From assembly GCF_007747215.1 (NCBI RefSeq), contig NZ_CP036273.1:558001-622000 (forward strand): a stretch of 64,000 bases of DNA, given 5' to 3'. The stretch is from Urbifossiella limnaea (GTDB taxonomy: Bacteria; Planctomycetota; Planctomycetia; Gemmatales; Gemmataceae). The position numbers and the translations under genes were made by a program. Below, one piece after another: positions 25,961-34,491 of the stretch. Below the pieces are notes generated by a model that saw only the letters and a list, made by a program, of their open reading frames with translations, was not told the origin of the DNA and ran no database searches. How positions within the stretch are numbered: the stretch's first letter is position 1; each line of letters opens with the position of its first letter.

Positions 25961-28005
25961 TCCGGCCTCCGGGCGGTGCCGTGGGCGTGGGTGAAGGCGA
26001 ACGGCCCGGCCAGGTTGGCGAGCGTGTTCGCGGCGAAGTACGTCTCGGCCTCGCCGCCGAGCATGCCGCTCTCGAACTTGTACTGCTCCACCATCCGGGC
26101 GCGGTCGTCGATGCTCTTGCTGACGGCGTACCGCAGCTTCAGCGTGTCCAGGTCGAACACGAGCGTGCAGCCGCCGCGGAAGACGGTGCTGTGCCGCCCC
26201 CACTTCGCGGCCGGCGTCTTGTCCGGCACGAAGAAGTCCTTCACGGCCACGGTCTTGTTCTTGTCGTCCACGTCGAACCGCACCCCGCGCTTCTGCACGA
26301 GCGTGACCACGACGTGGTTGACGATGGTGTCGTCGGGCGTGACCCGGTTGGCGAGGGCGACGCCGCCGATGGCGTAGGTGGCGGCCGTGGACGTCGGGTA
26401 CTTGAACTCCAGCCCCAGCGCCTCCGACTTCTCCCGGCCGGGGGGGAACATGAGGCCGGTGAGGCGGGTGAACGGGCCGTCGGAGCCGCCCGCCCGGAAC
26501 AGCGACTCGAGCAGCCGGTGGAACCCGTCCGCCCCGCGGATCAGCGCCCGCGTCTGCTCGTAGGCCTGCTCGCGGTCGGTCTGGTAGCCCACCTGCTCCT
26601 TCAACTCGCGGAGGAAGGTGACGACGTCCGCCGCCTGGGCCTCGGTCAGGGCGACGGGGTACAGCGGGTGGAGGAGGTCTTCGACGGCGGTGCTGCGGAG
26701 GCCGGGCGTGAGGCCGCGGCGCTGGAACGCCTCGGCGAACGCCACCCGGTAGCCGTACACGTCGTCGGCCACCATATCGAAGTCGGCGGTGACGAGGGCG
26801 CGGAGGTAGTCGCCGAACGTGAGGTCGAACGGCGGGCAGTAGTCGAGGGCGCGGATGCAGATGCGCTGGACGTTGCCGGCCACCTTCGCCGCGGTCCGGG
26901 TCATCTCGTCCACCAGGTCGGGGTGGAGGTCGCCCTCGGGGAGCTTGCCGGTGCCGCCGGTGGCGATGCGGAGGAGCTTCTGGACGCGCTCCCGGTAGAT
27001 GTTCAGGAAGGCCTCGAACACGGCGGCCACGAGCAGCGCCCCGCGGTCGTGGCACTCGGTCGTCCGGGCGTAGGCGGCGGGGTCGGGCTCCCGCGGCGCC
27101 CACGTCTTGCCGTCGGGGCTGAGCGTGCCGATGGCGTCGCGGAGGCTGCCGTACCCGCCGACGGCCCGGCCGAACTGCTGGGCCAGCTGGCCGAGGAGGT
27201 TCTGCCGCGTCAGGTCGCCGCGCGTCTGGGCGATCTGGTGCCGCAGCACCTCGGGGAAGGAGAAGTGCTGGAACAGGGCGACGAGGTCGGCGAACGCCTC
27301 GTGGAAGGCGCGGGTGTCCGGGTTGGTGGCCTCGATGTACCGGCGGTGGATGCCGTCGAGGATGGCGTGCGTCGTCTCGTGGGCGATGATGTCGTGGCTC
27401 AGGCAGGTGAACACGGTGGCGCCCGGGAGCTGCCCGCGCGGGTCGGCCGGGGCGGCGGTGAAGTACCCGAACAGCAGCGCCTTGCGGTACGGGTCGTAGA
27501 AGGCGTTGGCCTGCCGCAGCGCGTGCGGGTAGACGCGCAGCCGGCGGACGAAGCGGAAGTCCAGCTCCTTGCGGTCGCGCGGCTTCTTCGTCTTCGCCCC
27601 GTCCGGCGCCTTCGTGCCGGCCGGGATGTTCTCGGCCCAGATGACCTTCCGGCCGAGCGCCTTCTCGAAGTTGGCGATCGTGGTCATCACCACGGCGTAG
27701 ACGAACTGCTGGTGGAACTGCGGGTTGCCGACGGCGGGGGGGAGGCCGTTCTGGGCGAGCAGGTGCGGGTGGTCGAGGTTGACCGGCTCGTAGAACCGCT
27801 CGCTGGCCGGGTCGTAGTCGATCACCTCGAGGTACTCGCCGGCGGGGTACGAGGCGCCGGCCTCGCGCGGCCGGCGGTCGAGCTCCTCCCACGCGACCTT
27901 GTAGGTGAGTTCGTTGACCGTCATCGTCAGCAGGGCGGTGCTGAGGCTGGGGTCGATGGCGTAGCCGCGGAGGTGGCGGTACCGCGGGGCGGGGATGGAG
28001 TCCAT
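25957..28005 (-). CDS. Putative HExxH zinc peptidase (M4-like)
   Basis: 682 residues from the ATG at 28005. Motif HETTH at 209-213 followed by a Glu in HEAFADLVALF (Glu at about 236) gives the gluzincin arrangement of thermolysin-like enzymes. No signal peptide or propeptide is evident, so it appears cytosolic. The C-terminal half (about 400-680) has no motif I recognise. It is transcribed first and its stop overlaps the start of the MBL-fold gene. The pair may act together, for example in an inducible proteolysis or conflict pathway, but that is speculation. Confidence 0.65.
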   Translation of the reverse strand: MDSIPAPRYRHLRGYAIDPSLSTALLTMTVNELTYKVAWEELDRRPREAGASYPAGEYLEVIDYDPASERFYEPVNLDHPHLLAQNGLPPAVGNPQFHQQFVYAVVMTTIANFEKALGRKVIWAENIPAGTKAPDGAKTKKPRDRKELDFRFVRRLRVYPHALRQANAFYDPYRKALLFGYFTAAPADPRGQLPGATVFTCLSHDIIAHETTHAILDGIHRRYIEATNPDTRAFHEAFADLVALFQHFSFPEVLRHQIAQTRGDLTRQNLLGQLAQQFGRAVGGYGSLRDAIGTLSPDGKTWAPREPDPAAYARTTECHDRGALLVAAVFEAFLNIYRERVQKLLRIATGGTGKLPEGDLHPDLVDEMTRTAAKVAGNVQRICIRALDYCPPFDLTFGDYLRALVTADFDMVADDVYGYRVAFAEAFQRRGLTPGLRSTAVEDLLHPLYPVALTEAQAADVVTFLRELKEQVGYQTDREQAYEQTRALIRGADGFHRLLESLFRAGGSDGPFTRLTGLMFPPGREKSEALGLEFKYPTSTAATYAIGGVALANRVTPDDTIVNHVVVTLVQKRGVRFDVDDKNKTVAVKDFFVPDKTPAAKWGRHSTVFRGGCTLVFDLDTLKLRYAVSKSIDDRARMVEQYKFESGMLGGEAETYFAANTLANLAGPFAFTHAHGTARRPE

Positions 28006-28115
28006 TGGGCGCGCGTCGGTGACGGGGATTGGTGCCGCCGTTATAACACGGCCGCCGGCAGCCGTCGACGGCCGAACGGGAATTCGACTCAGACCGCCGC
28101 CCCCGGCGTCGGTCG

Positions 28116-29372
28116 TCAGTCCCGCCAGAAGCGCGACTCGCGCGGCGGGTCGTACCGCACCGCGAGGTGCGGCGTCTCCAGCCGCCGGCCGTCCTGCGCC
28201 AGCGACCGGCACCCGGCCGCCACCAGCCCCGTCGTCAGCAGCGTCCGCTCCACCGGGTACGGCGGCACCCCGGTGCGGAACGTCTCCTCGGCCTGCGCCA
28301 TCAGCGCCGCCGAGTACACCACGTTCGGCACCGGCGGCAGGTAGAACAGCACCGACAGCGGCTCCGCCCGCCCCGCCAGCTTCGCCGCGAACGTGAAGTC
28401 CGTCACCAGGCCGTTCAGCAGCAGCATCGTGGCCTTCGTTCCGTCGGCGTACTCGATCCGGTACGCGACCGGGTTTCGCACCCACTCGCGCACCTGGGCC
28501 GCCGTCGGGTAGCGGTGGCTGTACGTCGGCGGCTGGGCGAGCGTCTGGCTGCGGCACAGGCACGCCTCGAACAGCGCCGCGTCCCACCCGCCGGCCGCCC
28601 AGGTCCCCGCCGCCTGCGCCTTCCACACGGCCTCGCCGCGGAGCGCCTGCACGGCGCGGACGCCCGTCTCGCCGCCCTTGCGGCGCTCGGCCATGCACTG
28701 GATCACTTCGAGGGCGTGGAAGTCGTAGCTGTCCACGCCGCCGAACGCGACGCACATCAGTTCCTCGACCGCCGCCCCCAGCGGCAGCTCGATCGCCGGC
28801 ATCCGGAACGTCACCGGCAGCGACGAGCCGGCCAGGAACGGGATCCGCAGCTCCTTCGCGGTGTCCACCATCTCCTTGGCCCAGTCCCAGTTCCACGACA
28901 GGTGCTTGTCGTTGAACACCGGCCGCGCCGCGCCGTCCTTGCGGAACACGTCGGCGACCTGCTTGAAGAACTCGTAGCGCGGGTACTTCTTCTGGCCGAA
29001 CTCGTTGTCGGGGTACGTGCCGTGCTCGCCGATGATGAGGACCGCGTCCACGGCCAGGCGGTCGGTGCCGCGGCGGAGCGCGGCGGCGACGCTGGGGTAG
29101 ATCGTGAACCCGGCCTCCTTCGCGCGGCCGCGGCTGAGGTCGTTCTGCGGGAACTGATCGACGTAGGCGCTGACGACGTCGACGGCGGGGCGGTGCCAGC
29201 GGCCGCGGACGGGGTAGCCGGCGATGAACCGCTCGGCCATGTGCCAGGCGTGGGAGCGGTCGCGCCACTCGGTGGTGACGACGGCGAGCCGGGTGCGCCG
29301 CGCCGGCTCCTGGGCGGCGACCGCGAAAGGGGCGGCGCCGGCGGCGCCGAGGAACGTCCGTCGTGTGAGCAT
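28116..29372 (-). CDS. Tat-exported conserved protein, function unknown
   Basis: 418 residues starting at MLTRRTFLGAAGAAPFAVAA, a twin-arginine signal; a longer frame upstream to 29426 is unlikely. The mature part begins RRTRLAVVTTEWRDRSHAWH and contains VDAVLIIGEHGTYPDNEFGQ and FGGVDSYDFHALEVIQCMAE. I recall similar proteins widely in planctomycetes and Verrucomicrobia, without a known activity. It is divergent from the propeller protein at 29489. It may be a periplasmic oxidoreductase-like or sugar-related protein, but no cofactor site is clear. Confidence 0.7.
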   Translation of the reverse strand: MLTRRTFLGAAGAAPFAVAAQEPARRTRLAVVTTEWRDRSHAWHMAERFIAGYPVRGRWHRPAVDVVSAYVDQFPQNDLSRGRAKEAGFTIYPSVAAALRRGTDRLAVDAVLIIGEHGTYPDNEFGQKKYPRYEFFKQVADVFRKDGAARPVFNDKHLSWNWDWAKEMVDTAKELRIPFLAGSSLPVTFRMPAIELPLGAAVEELMCVAFGGVDSYDFHALEVIQCMAERRKGGETGVRAVQALRGEAVWKAQAAGTWAAGGWDAALFEACLCRSQTLAQPPTYSHRYPTAAQVREWVRNPVAYRIEYADGTKATMLLLNGLVTDFTFAAKLAGRAEPLSVLFYLPPVPNVVYSAALMAQAEETFRTGVPPYPVERTLLTTGLVAAGCRSLAQDGRRLETPHLAVRYDPPRESRFWRD

Positions 29373-29488
29373 GGCCGCCTCCGGGGTGGTTCCGGCGAGC
29401 GTACCGGCGCCACCGGCCGGTGTCAAACGCCGGCGCCGTTACACCCGCGTGACGCACCGCGGCGGCCGCCGCGGGTATGCTGGGGCGC

Positions 29489-31813
29489 ATGAGAACCCCT
29501 CTCGCGCTGCTCCTGGTCGCGCTCCCCGCAACCGCCCGCGCCGACGAGGCGCTCGCCCGCGCCGCCACGCTCCACGCCGTCGGCCGGCCGTTCGAGGCGC
29601 TCGCGCTGCTCGACGCCGCCACACCGGCCGCGCCGCTCGCCCGCTGGGCGGTCGCCTTCGACGGCGTCACCGTCCCCGTCGCCCACGTCGGCCGCAAACA
29701 CGTCGTTCTCACCAGCCACGCCTCGCGCCTGGCCGAGCCGTACCCGATCGCCGGCCCGGCGAGCGGCCCCCGGCTCGACGACCGCACCGGCGTCTACGAC
29801 TTCGACACGCTCTACACCGGGTTCGACGCCGTCACCGGCAAGCGCCTGTGGACGCGGCGGGCGCCCGGCCACAACGACGTGACGCTCGACGACCGCACCG
29901 ACGCGGTGTACGTGTGGCGCGAGCGGCTGTTCAAGCTGAACCCCGACACCGGCGCCACCGAGGCCGACGTGCCGCTCCCGAAGCGGCCGAGCCGGTTCGA
30001 CGCGCTGCTGATCGACGGCCGCCTCCACCGCCCGCAGCCGAACACGGGGCGGCTCGAAGGCCCGGACGAAAAGCTCCCCGCCTGGGACGTGGACCGCAAC
30101 CGCCCCGCCGAGTTCGACCCCGTCGCGGCCCGCCTGTCGCCCGACGAGCGGCGCGTCCTCGGCGTCGGCGGCGGCGGCGGCGGCCGGTTCGGCACGTGGG
30201 TCACGGCGAAGCCGCTCCGCGCCGCGGAGCCCGACTGGACGTTCGAGCACCCGTCGTCGTCGGGCAACGCCCCGTTCTGGCTCGGCAACGACATCGTGGC
30301 ACTCGTCGGCGAGCCGGGTAGCAAGGGCGAGGTGACCCGCCTCGACGGGCAGACCGGCGCCGTGAAGTGGCGGTACGCCCTGCCGCGCGGCGCGTACCGG
30401 CCCGGCGGCGAACCGCTCGGCGGCGGCGCGACGCCGGAGCGCAACTGGAACGCCGTCGGCCTGGTCGGCGGGCTCGTCCTCGCGGTCGGCGGCGAGGGCT
30501 CGCTGTACCTCCTGGAGCCCGACACCGGCAAGCTCGTGTCGAAGCTGACGCCGACGCGGAAGTACCTGACCTTCCCGCGGCTGGTGGACGGGGCGCTGGT
30601 GGTGTGCGGGTTCGAGAGCGTCCGCGCCATCCCGTGGGACGTGGTGCTGCGCCGCGGGCCGGACGACGGCGACCGCCGCGTGCTGCGGGCGCGCTGCCTC
30701 CACGACCTGGGCCGCACCGAGGAGGCGCGGGTCGTGCTGGACGAAGTGCTGAAGCTCGACCCCGAGCGCACCGCGGCGTGGGCGGTGATGGCCGACGTGT
30801 GCCGCGCCGCCGACCGGCCGTTCGACGAGATCGGGGCGCGCTGCCGGCAGCTGGAGCTGACCGGCCGCGATTCGTCGCCGCAGCTGCGGGAGCGGAACGG
30901 CCTGCTGAAGCGGATCGCCACCGGCCACGACCTGTACTCCGACGTGGCGACGACCGGCGACACGGTCTTCGCCGCGACCGTGGCCGGGGCCGCGCTGGCG
31001 GTCGACGTTCACACCCTCGCCGTGGCCCGGACGGAGCTGCCGGCGTCGTCGTCCGGGCTGAGCGCGACGACCGCGGTGAAGGCGCACTTCTTCGGGAGCC
31101 CCAAGACGCAGGAGCTGCCGGCCGAGGCCGGCCCGAAGGGGGCGCCGGCGGCGTTCCTGCGTGGGACCGGGTACGACGGCGCGCCGGTGCGGTGGCAGGG
31201 GAAGTGGTACCGACCGCTCAACCGCGGCGCGGTGAGGGTGCTGGACGGCGACGCGGTGAAGGAGTTTCCGGCGCGGGTGGGCGGGCTGGAGGCGTGGCGG
31301 CTGTACGTGTCGCCGTGGGGGCCGCCACTCGGCTTCGGCGCCGGCGGCGTATACGAGTTGGACGAGAACCTGGTGCCGGTGCGGGTGCGCATCCCGGCCC
31401 CGGCGACGCCGTCGTACCTGCTGGCCGGCGACGCCCGCACGCTGGCCGTGGTGACGTACCGCCGCGACTCGGCGCTCGTGCAGGTGTGGGCGCGCGACGG
31501 CAGTCGGCTGTTGCGGGAGCAGGCGCTGGCGCCGTACCACCCGGTCGGCGGCGGGTATCAGTACCTGCTGCCGCTGGCGGGCGGCTACCTGTACGCGGGG
31601 AGTTCGCTGGCGTGGGTGCCGGCGGGCGACGGCCCGGCGTGGCGGTTCGGGTTCGGGGAGTCGCCAGCGGCGGTGGCGGCGGCGCTGCCGAAATTGCACT
31701 ACGCCCACGCCAGCCTGTTCGGCCGGCCGGTGGTGCGCGACGGGCTGCTGTTCGCCGGCTGCCGCGACGGCGCCGTGTACGTGTTCGACGTGGCGGCGGT
31801 CACCGGCCGGTGA
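29489..31813 (+). CDS. Secreted PQQ-like beta-propeller protein with TPR-like segment
   Basis: 774 residues. The start at 29489 gives a clean signal peptide (MRTPLALLLVALPATARADE), preferred over the ATG at 29477. Repeated strands such as DTGATEADVPLPKRP, LDGQTGAVKWRYALP, LLEPDTGKLVSKLTP are the PQQ-enzyme-like propeller pattern of outer-membrane assembly and quinoprotein-like proteins. A helical stretch near 395-440 (ARCLHDLGRTEEARVVLDEV) looks like a tetratricopeptide repeat. No cytochrome or catalytic site is seen, so a structural or binding role in the periplasm is likely. Confidence 0.75.
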   Translation: MRTPLALLLVALPATARADEALARAATLHAVGRPFEALALLDAATPAAPLARWAVAFDGVTVPVAHVGRKHVVLTSHASRLAEPYPIAGPASGPRLDDRTGVYDFDTLYTGFDAVTGKRLWTRRAPGHNDVTLDDRTDAVYVWRERLFKLNPDTGATEADVPLPKRPSRFDALLIDGRLHRPQPNTGRLEGPDEKLPAWDVDRNRPAEFDPVAARLSPDERRVLGVGGGGGGRFGTWVTAKPLRAAEPDWTFEHPSSSGNAPFWLGNDIVALVGEPGSKGEVTRLDGQTGAVKWRYALPRGAYRPGGEPLGGGATPERNWNAVGLVGGLVLAVGGEGSLYLLEPDTGKLVSKLTPTRKYLTFPRLVDGALVVCGFESVRAIPWDVVLRRGPDDGDRRVLRARCLHDLGRTEEARVVLDEVLKLDPERTAAWAVMADVCRAADRPFDEIGARCRQLELTGRDSSPQLRERNGLLKRIATGHDLYSDVATTGDTVFAATVAGAALAVDVHTLAVARTELPASSSGLSATTAVKAHFFGSPKTQELPAEAGPKGAPAAFLRGTGYDGAPVRWQGKWYRPLNRGAVRVLDGDAVKEFPARVGGLEAWRLYVSPWGPPLGFGAGGVYELDENLVPVRVRIPAPATPSYLLAGDARTLAVVTYRRDSALVQVWARDGSRLLREQALAPYHPVGGGYQYLLPLAGGYLYAGSSLAWVPAGDGPAWRFGFGESPAAVAAALPKLHYAHASLFGRPVVRDGLLFAGCRDGAVYVFDVAAVTGR

Positions 31814-31861
31814 CCGACCGCAGTTCTGGACGACGTGGGCCCGGCACCGAGGCCGGGGTCG

Positions 31862-32212
31862 TTAAGTCACGCCCAGTGCCGCTTTGAGGCAGTCGTCGAG
31901 CCGGGACGCCAGCTTCACCGAGAGCGAGCCGAGCGTCTGGTCGATCGAGTCGCGGTAGACGGTCGCCAGCGCCAGGCACGACACGACGGAATTATGCGCG
32001 AGTCCGGTCGCGTTCCCGTCGGGGGTGGTCACGTCGATGAACAGGCAGGCGGGGTCGGTCGCCAGGCTCGGGTTGCTGGTGATTTCGGCGACCACGACCG
32101 TCGCCACGACGGCGGCGTAGGCGTCGGCCTGCACGACGACGGCGGGCCGCCGCTTGCCGCGGCCGCCGGAGGGGTGCGGGAAGCGCACGAGGACAACATC
32201 CCCGCGGGTCAT
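31862..32212 (-). CDS. PemK/MazF-type toxin
   Basis: 116 residues from the ATG at 32212, which overlaps the antitoxin stop (ATGA). The fold is indicated by TRGDVVLVRFPHPSGGRGKR and RPAVVVQADAYAAVVATVVV, the conserved 'RGDV....P.....GKRRPAVV' start of PemK-like mRNA endonucleases. Toxins of this family cut mRNA and stall growth. It is encoded second in the pair, as usual for type II systems, and the pair is autoregulated in known relatives. Confidence 0.85.
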   Translation of the reverse strand: MTRGDVVLVRFPHPSGGRGKRRPAVVVQADAYAAVVATVVVAEITSNPSLATDPACLFIDVTTPDGNATGLAHNSVVSCLALATVYRDSIDQTLGSLSVKLASRLDDCLKAALGVT

Positions 32213-32460
32213 GGCTTCTCCGGCAGCCGGTCGTACTCGTCCATCCCCTCCCAGCCGATGGACTTCCCGGCCTCCCAGGCGGCCGCCTCCAACTCCTCGC
32301 GGGTCCACGGGCTGTCGTCGTAGTCGTGCCGGGCGAGCCGCTCGTAGTCGGCCACCCGCAGCAGCACGAACGTCTCGCGGGTCCGCGGGTTCGTGACGAG
32401 CGGCGGCTCGGCGGGCGACGCCTCCAACGCCCCGAGTTGCTGGTCCGTCAGTTCGATCAT
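32209..32460 (-). CDS. Antitoxin partner of the PemK-type toxin
   Basis: 83 residues from the ATG at 32460 (MIELTDQQLGALEASPAEPP); a longer frame to 32526 lacks support. Short, acidic, with a Phd-like start and a C-terminal acidic arm (DDSPWTREELEAAAWEAGK) of the kind that wraps the toxin. Its stop overlaps the toxin start, ensuring coupled synthesis. The DNA-binding fold is not obvious. Pairing is judged mainly from the gene arrangement. Confidence 0.75.
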   Translation of the reverse strand: MIELTDQQLGALEASPAEPPLVTNPRTRETFVLLRVADYERLARHDYDDSPWTREELEAAAWEAGKSIGWEGMDEYDRLPEKP

Positions 32461-32559
32461 GATCGCACCCGTTCTCGGCTTTCGATCCCTCTCGTTCAGG
32501 CTACCCGGCTGCGACCCGGGCGTCAAACCGCACCGGCCTCGGCGGAATCACTCCCCGCG

Positions 32560-33054
32560 TCACGCCGCCCGGCTGCGGCGGTACGCCCAGGCGATCGTGT
32601 CGCGGTCCTTCGCCGCGGCCGTACACAGGTACTTCGGGAGCGGCTTGACCCCGACCCGGCCGAGGTCCAGCCGGTCGGCGTCCCAGCACGTCTGCACGGT
32701 CACGTCGGCGCGGGTCAGCCCCTTCTCGTGGTCGCGGATCGCCTCGAACAGCAGCCCGAACCGCTCGTCCGACAGCACCAGCAGCGAGCCGCGCAGCGTC
32801 GCGGCGTAGTCGGCGGCGCGGGCGCCGTGGCCGGGGTCGGTGCCGTCGCTCTCGCGGCAGCAGTCGTGGAGGAAGGCGAACAGCTCGACCAGCTCCTTGT
32901 CGGCGCCGGTGTGGCGGGCGAGGCGGTGGCCGTTCTCGCGGACGCGCGCCCAGTGCGCCACGCCGTGGACGCCGTGAAGCTCCACCGCGACGCGCGCCTT
33001 CGCCGCGGCGAGGACGGCGGCGGGGTCCGTCGTCGTCGTGCGCTTCGTGCCCAT
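32560..33054 (-). CDS. HD-domain-like putative hydrolase
   Basis: 164 residues from the ATG at 33054 (MGTKRTTTTDPAAVLAAAKA). Metal-binding landmarks of HD phosphohydrolases are visible: His in HGVHGVAHWARVRENG, HD in LFAFLHDCCRESDG, His in IRDHEKG, and Asp in CWDADRLDLGRVG. The order and spacing fit a small single-domain HD enzyme acting on nucleotides or phosphoesters. Cytosolic, not in an operon; it is divergent from the MFS gene. Confidence 0.75.
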   Translation of the reverse strand: MGTKRTTTTDPAAVLAAAKARVAVELHGVHGVAHWARVRENGHRLARHTGADKELVELFAFLHDCCRESDGTDPGHGARAADYAATLRGSLLVLSDERFGLLFEAIRDHEKGLTRADVTVQTCWDADRLDLGRVGVKPLPKYLCTAAAKDRDTIAWAYRRSRAA

Positions 33055-33171
33055 GCCCCTTGCGACACCCGCCGCGCCGCCGAAGTTCGCGTTCCCGAAA
33101 CTTTCGGCGCCCACCCGCGCCGCCGGGCTGGTATCCTGTCACGACTCCGACTCTCCCCGGACCCGCGGCCG

Positions 33172-34491
33172 ATGCCCGACGACGCCGACCTGCCGCGCCG
33201 CGTCACCCGCAAGGTGGCGCTCCGCACCCTGCCGCTGCTGTTCGCCCTGTACGTCGTCGCGTACCTCGACCGCGCCAACGTCGGCTTCGCCAAGCTCCGC
33301 ATGTCCGACGCCCTCGGGTTCGACGAGGCCGTGTTCGGCCTGGGCGTCGGCCTGTTCTTCGTCGGCTACCTCGTGCTCGAAATCCCGGGCGCGCTGCTCG
33401 TGGAGCGGTGGAGCGCCCGCAAGTGGTTCGCCCGCATCCTGGTCACGTGGGGCTTCTGCTCCATGGGCATGGCGTACGTCACCACGCCGACCGAGTTCTA
33501 CGTCCTGCGGTTCCTGCTGGGGCTCGCCGAGGCCGGGTTCTTCCCCGGCGTCATCGTCTACTTCACGCACTGGTTCCCGCGCGCCGAGCGCGCCCGCGCC
33601 CTCACCGGCATGCTCGTCGGCATCCCGATCAGCCTGGCACTCGGGGCCGTCGTGTCGCGGTGGCTGCTGGACCAGGGCTGGCTCGGGTACGCCGGCTGGC
33701 AGTGGGTGTTCCTCGCCGAAGGGGCGCCGGCCGTGCTGCTGGGAATCGCCGTGCCGTTCCTCCTGACGGACCGCCCGCGGCAGGCGAAGTGGCTGACGGC
33801 GGAGGAGCGCGACTGGCTCGAAGCGACGCTCGCCGCCGAGCGCGAGGCGACGCCCGCCGCGAACGCGATGCGCGTCCGCGACGCCCTGAAGCTGCGGACG
33901 GTGTGGCTGCTGGCGCTCGGCATCTTCTGCACGAACCTCGGCGGCTACGCCTTCGTGTTCTGGCTGCCGACCGCGGTGAAGGGGCTGCTCGCCGGGCTCG
34001 GCCAGGACGCCGCCGACACCACCGTGCTGGGGTGGACCTGCGTCGTGTACCTCTGCGGCATCGCCGGCGTGGTCACGTCGGGCTTCGTGTCCGACCTCAC
34101 GGGCAACCGCAAGTGGCCGACGACGATCGGCCAGCTCGGCACGGGGCTGTTCCTGGCGCTGAGCACGGTGCCGGACCAGTCGTGGTCGGCGGTGTTCGCG
34201 TGGCTGTGCTGCGCCGGGTTCTTCGCCCACTTCTGGTACACGCCGTTCTGGGTGCTGCCGACGCTGAGCCTGACGGCGTCCGCCGCGGCGGTCGCCATCG
34301 GGTTCATCAACATGTGGGCGAACCTGGCCGGGTTCGCCGGCTCGTGGGCCGTCGGCGAGCTGCGCGTGGCCGGCCTCGGCGACCGCGGCTGCCTGCTGAT
34401 CCTGGCGTGCACCTTCGCCGCGGGCGCGGCGTTCGTCGCGGCCGTGCCCGTACAACGTCCCGACCCTCCTGGGAGCGCCGACGAGTGGTGA
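33172..34491 (+). CDS. MFS transporter, anion:cation symporter (ACS) type
   Basis: 439 residues from ATG 33172, about 12 hydrophobic segments. The N-terminus RKVALRTLPLLFALYVVAYL DRANVGFAK carries the family signature with Asp-Arg-Ala-Asn after helix 1; the second landmark is RFLLGLAEAGFFPGVIVYFT. These transporters import organic acids such as hexuronates, tartrate, phthalate or 4-hydroxyphenylacetate with protons. The stop overlaps the E1 start (GTGA), so the imported acid is probably processed by the dehydrogenase encoded next. Confidence 0.9.
   Translation: MPDDADLPRRVTRKVALRTLPLLFALYVVAYLDRANVGFAKLRMSDALGFDEAVFGLGVGLFFVGYLVLEIPGALLVERWSARKWFARILVTWGFCSMGMAYVTTPTEFYVLRFLLGLAEAGFFPGVIVYFTHWFPRAERARALTGMLVGIPISLALGAVVSRWLLDQGWLGYAGWQWVFLAEGAPAVLLGIAVPFLLTDRPRQAKWLTAEERDWLEATLAAEREATPAANAMRVRDALKLRTVWLLALGIFCTNLGGYAFVFWLPTAVKGLLAGLGQDAADTTVLGWTCVVYLCGIAGVVTSGFVSDLTGNRKWPTTIGQLGTGLFLALSTVPDQSWSAVFAWLCCAGFFAHFWYTPFWVLPTLSLTASAAAVAIGFINMWANLAGFAGSWAVGELRVAGLGDRGCLLILACTFAAGAAFVAAVPVQRPDPPGSADEW

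Noticed and set aside
25957-29787. Peptidase read as one 1,276-residue protein from 29787
   Set aside because: Similarity and composition begin only at ATG 28005; the upstream part is opposite to or overlaps the Tat-exported protein gene in another frame.
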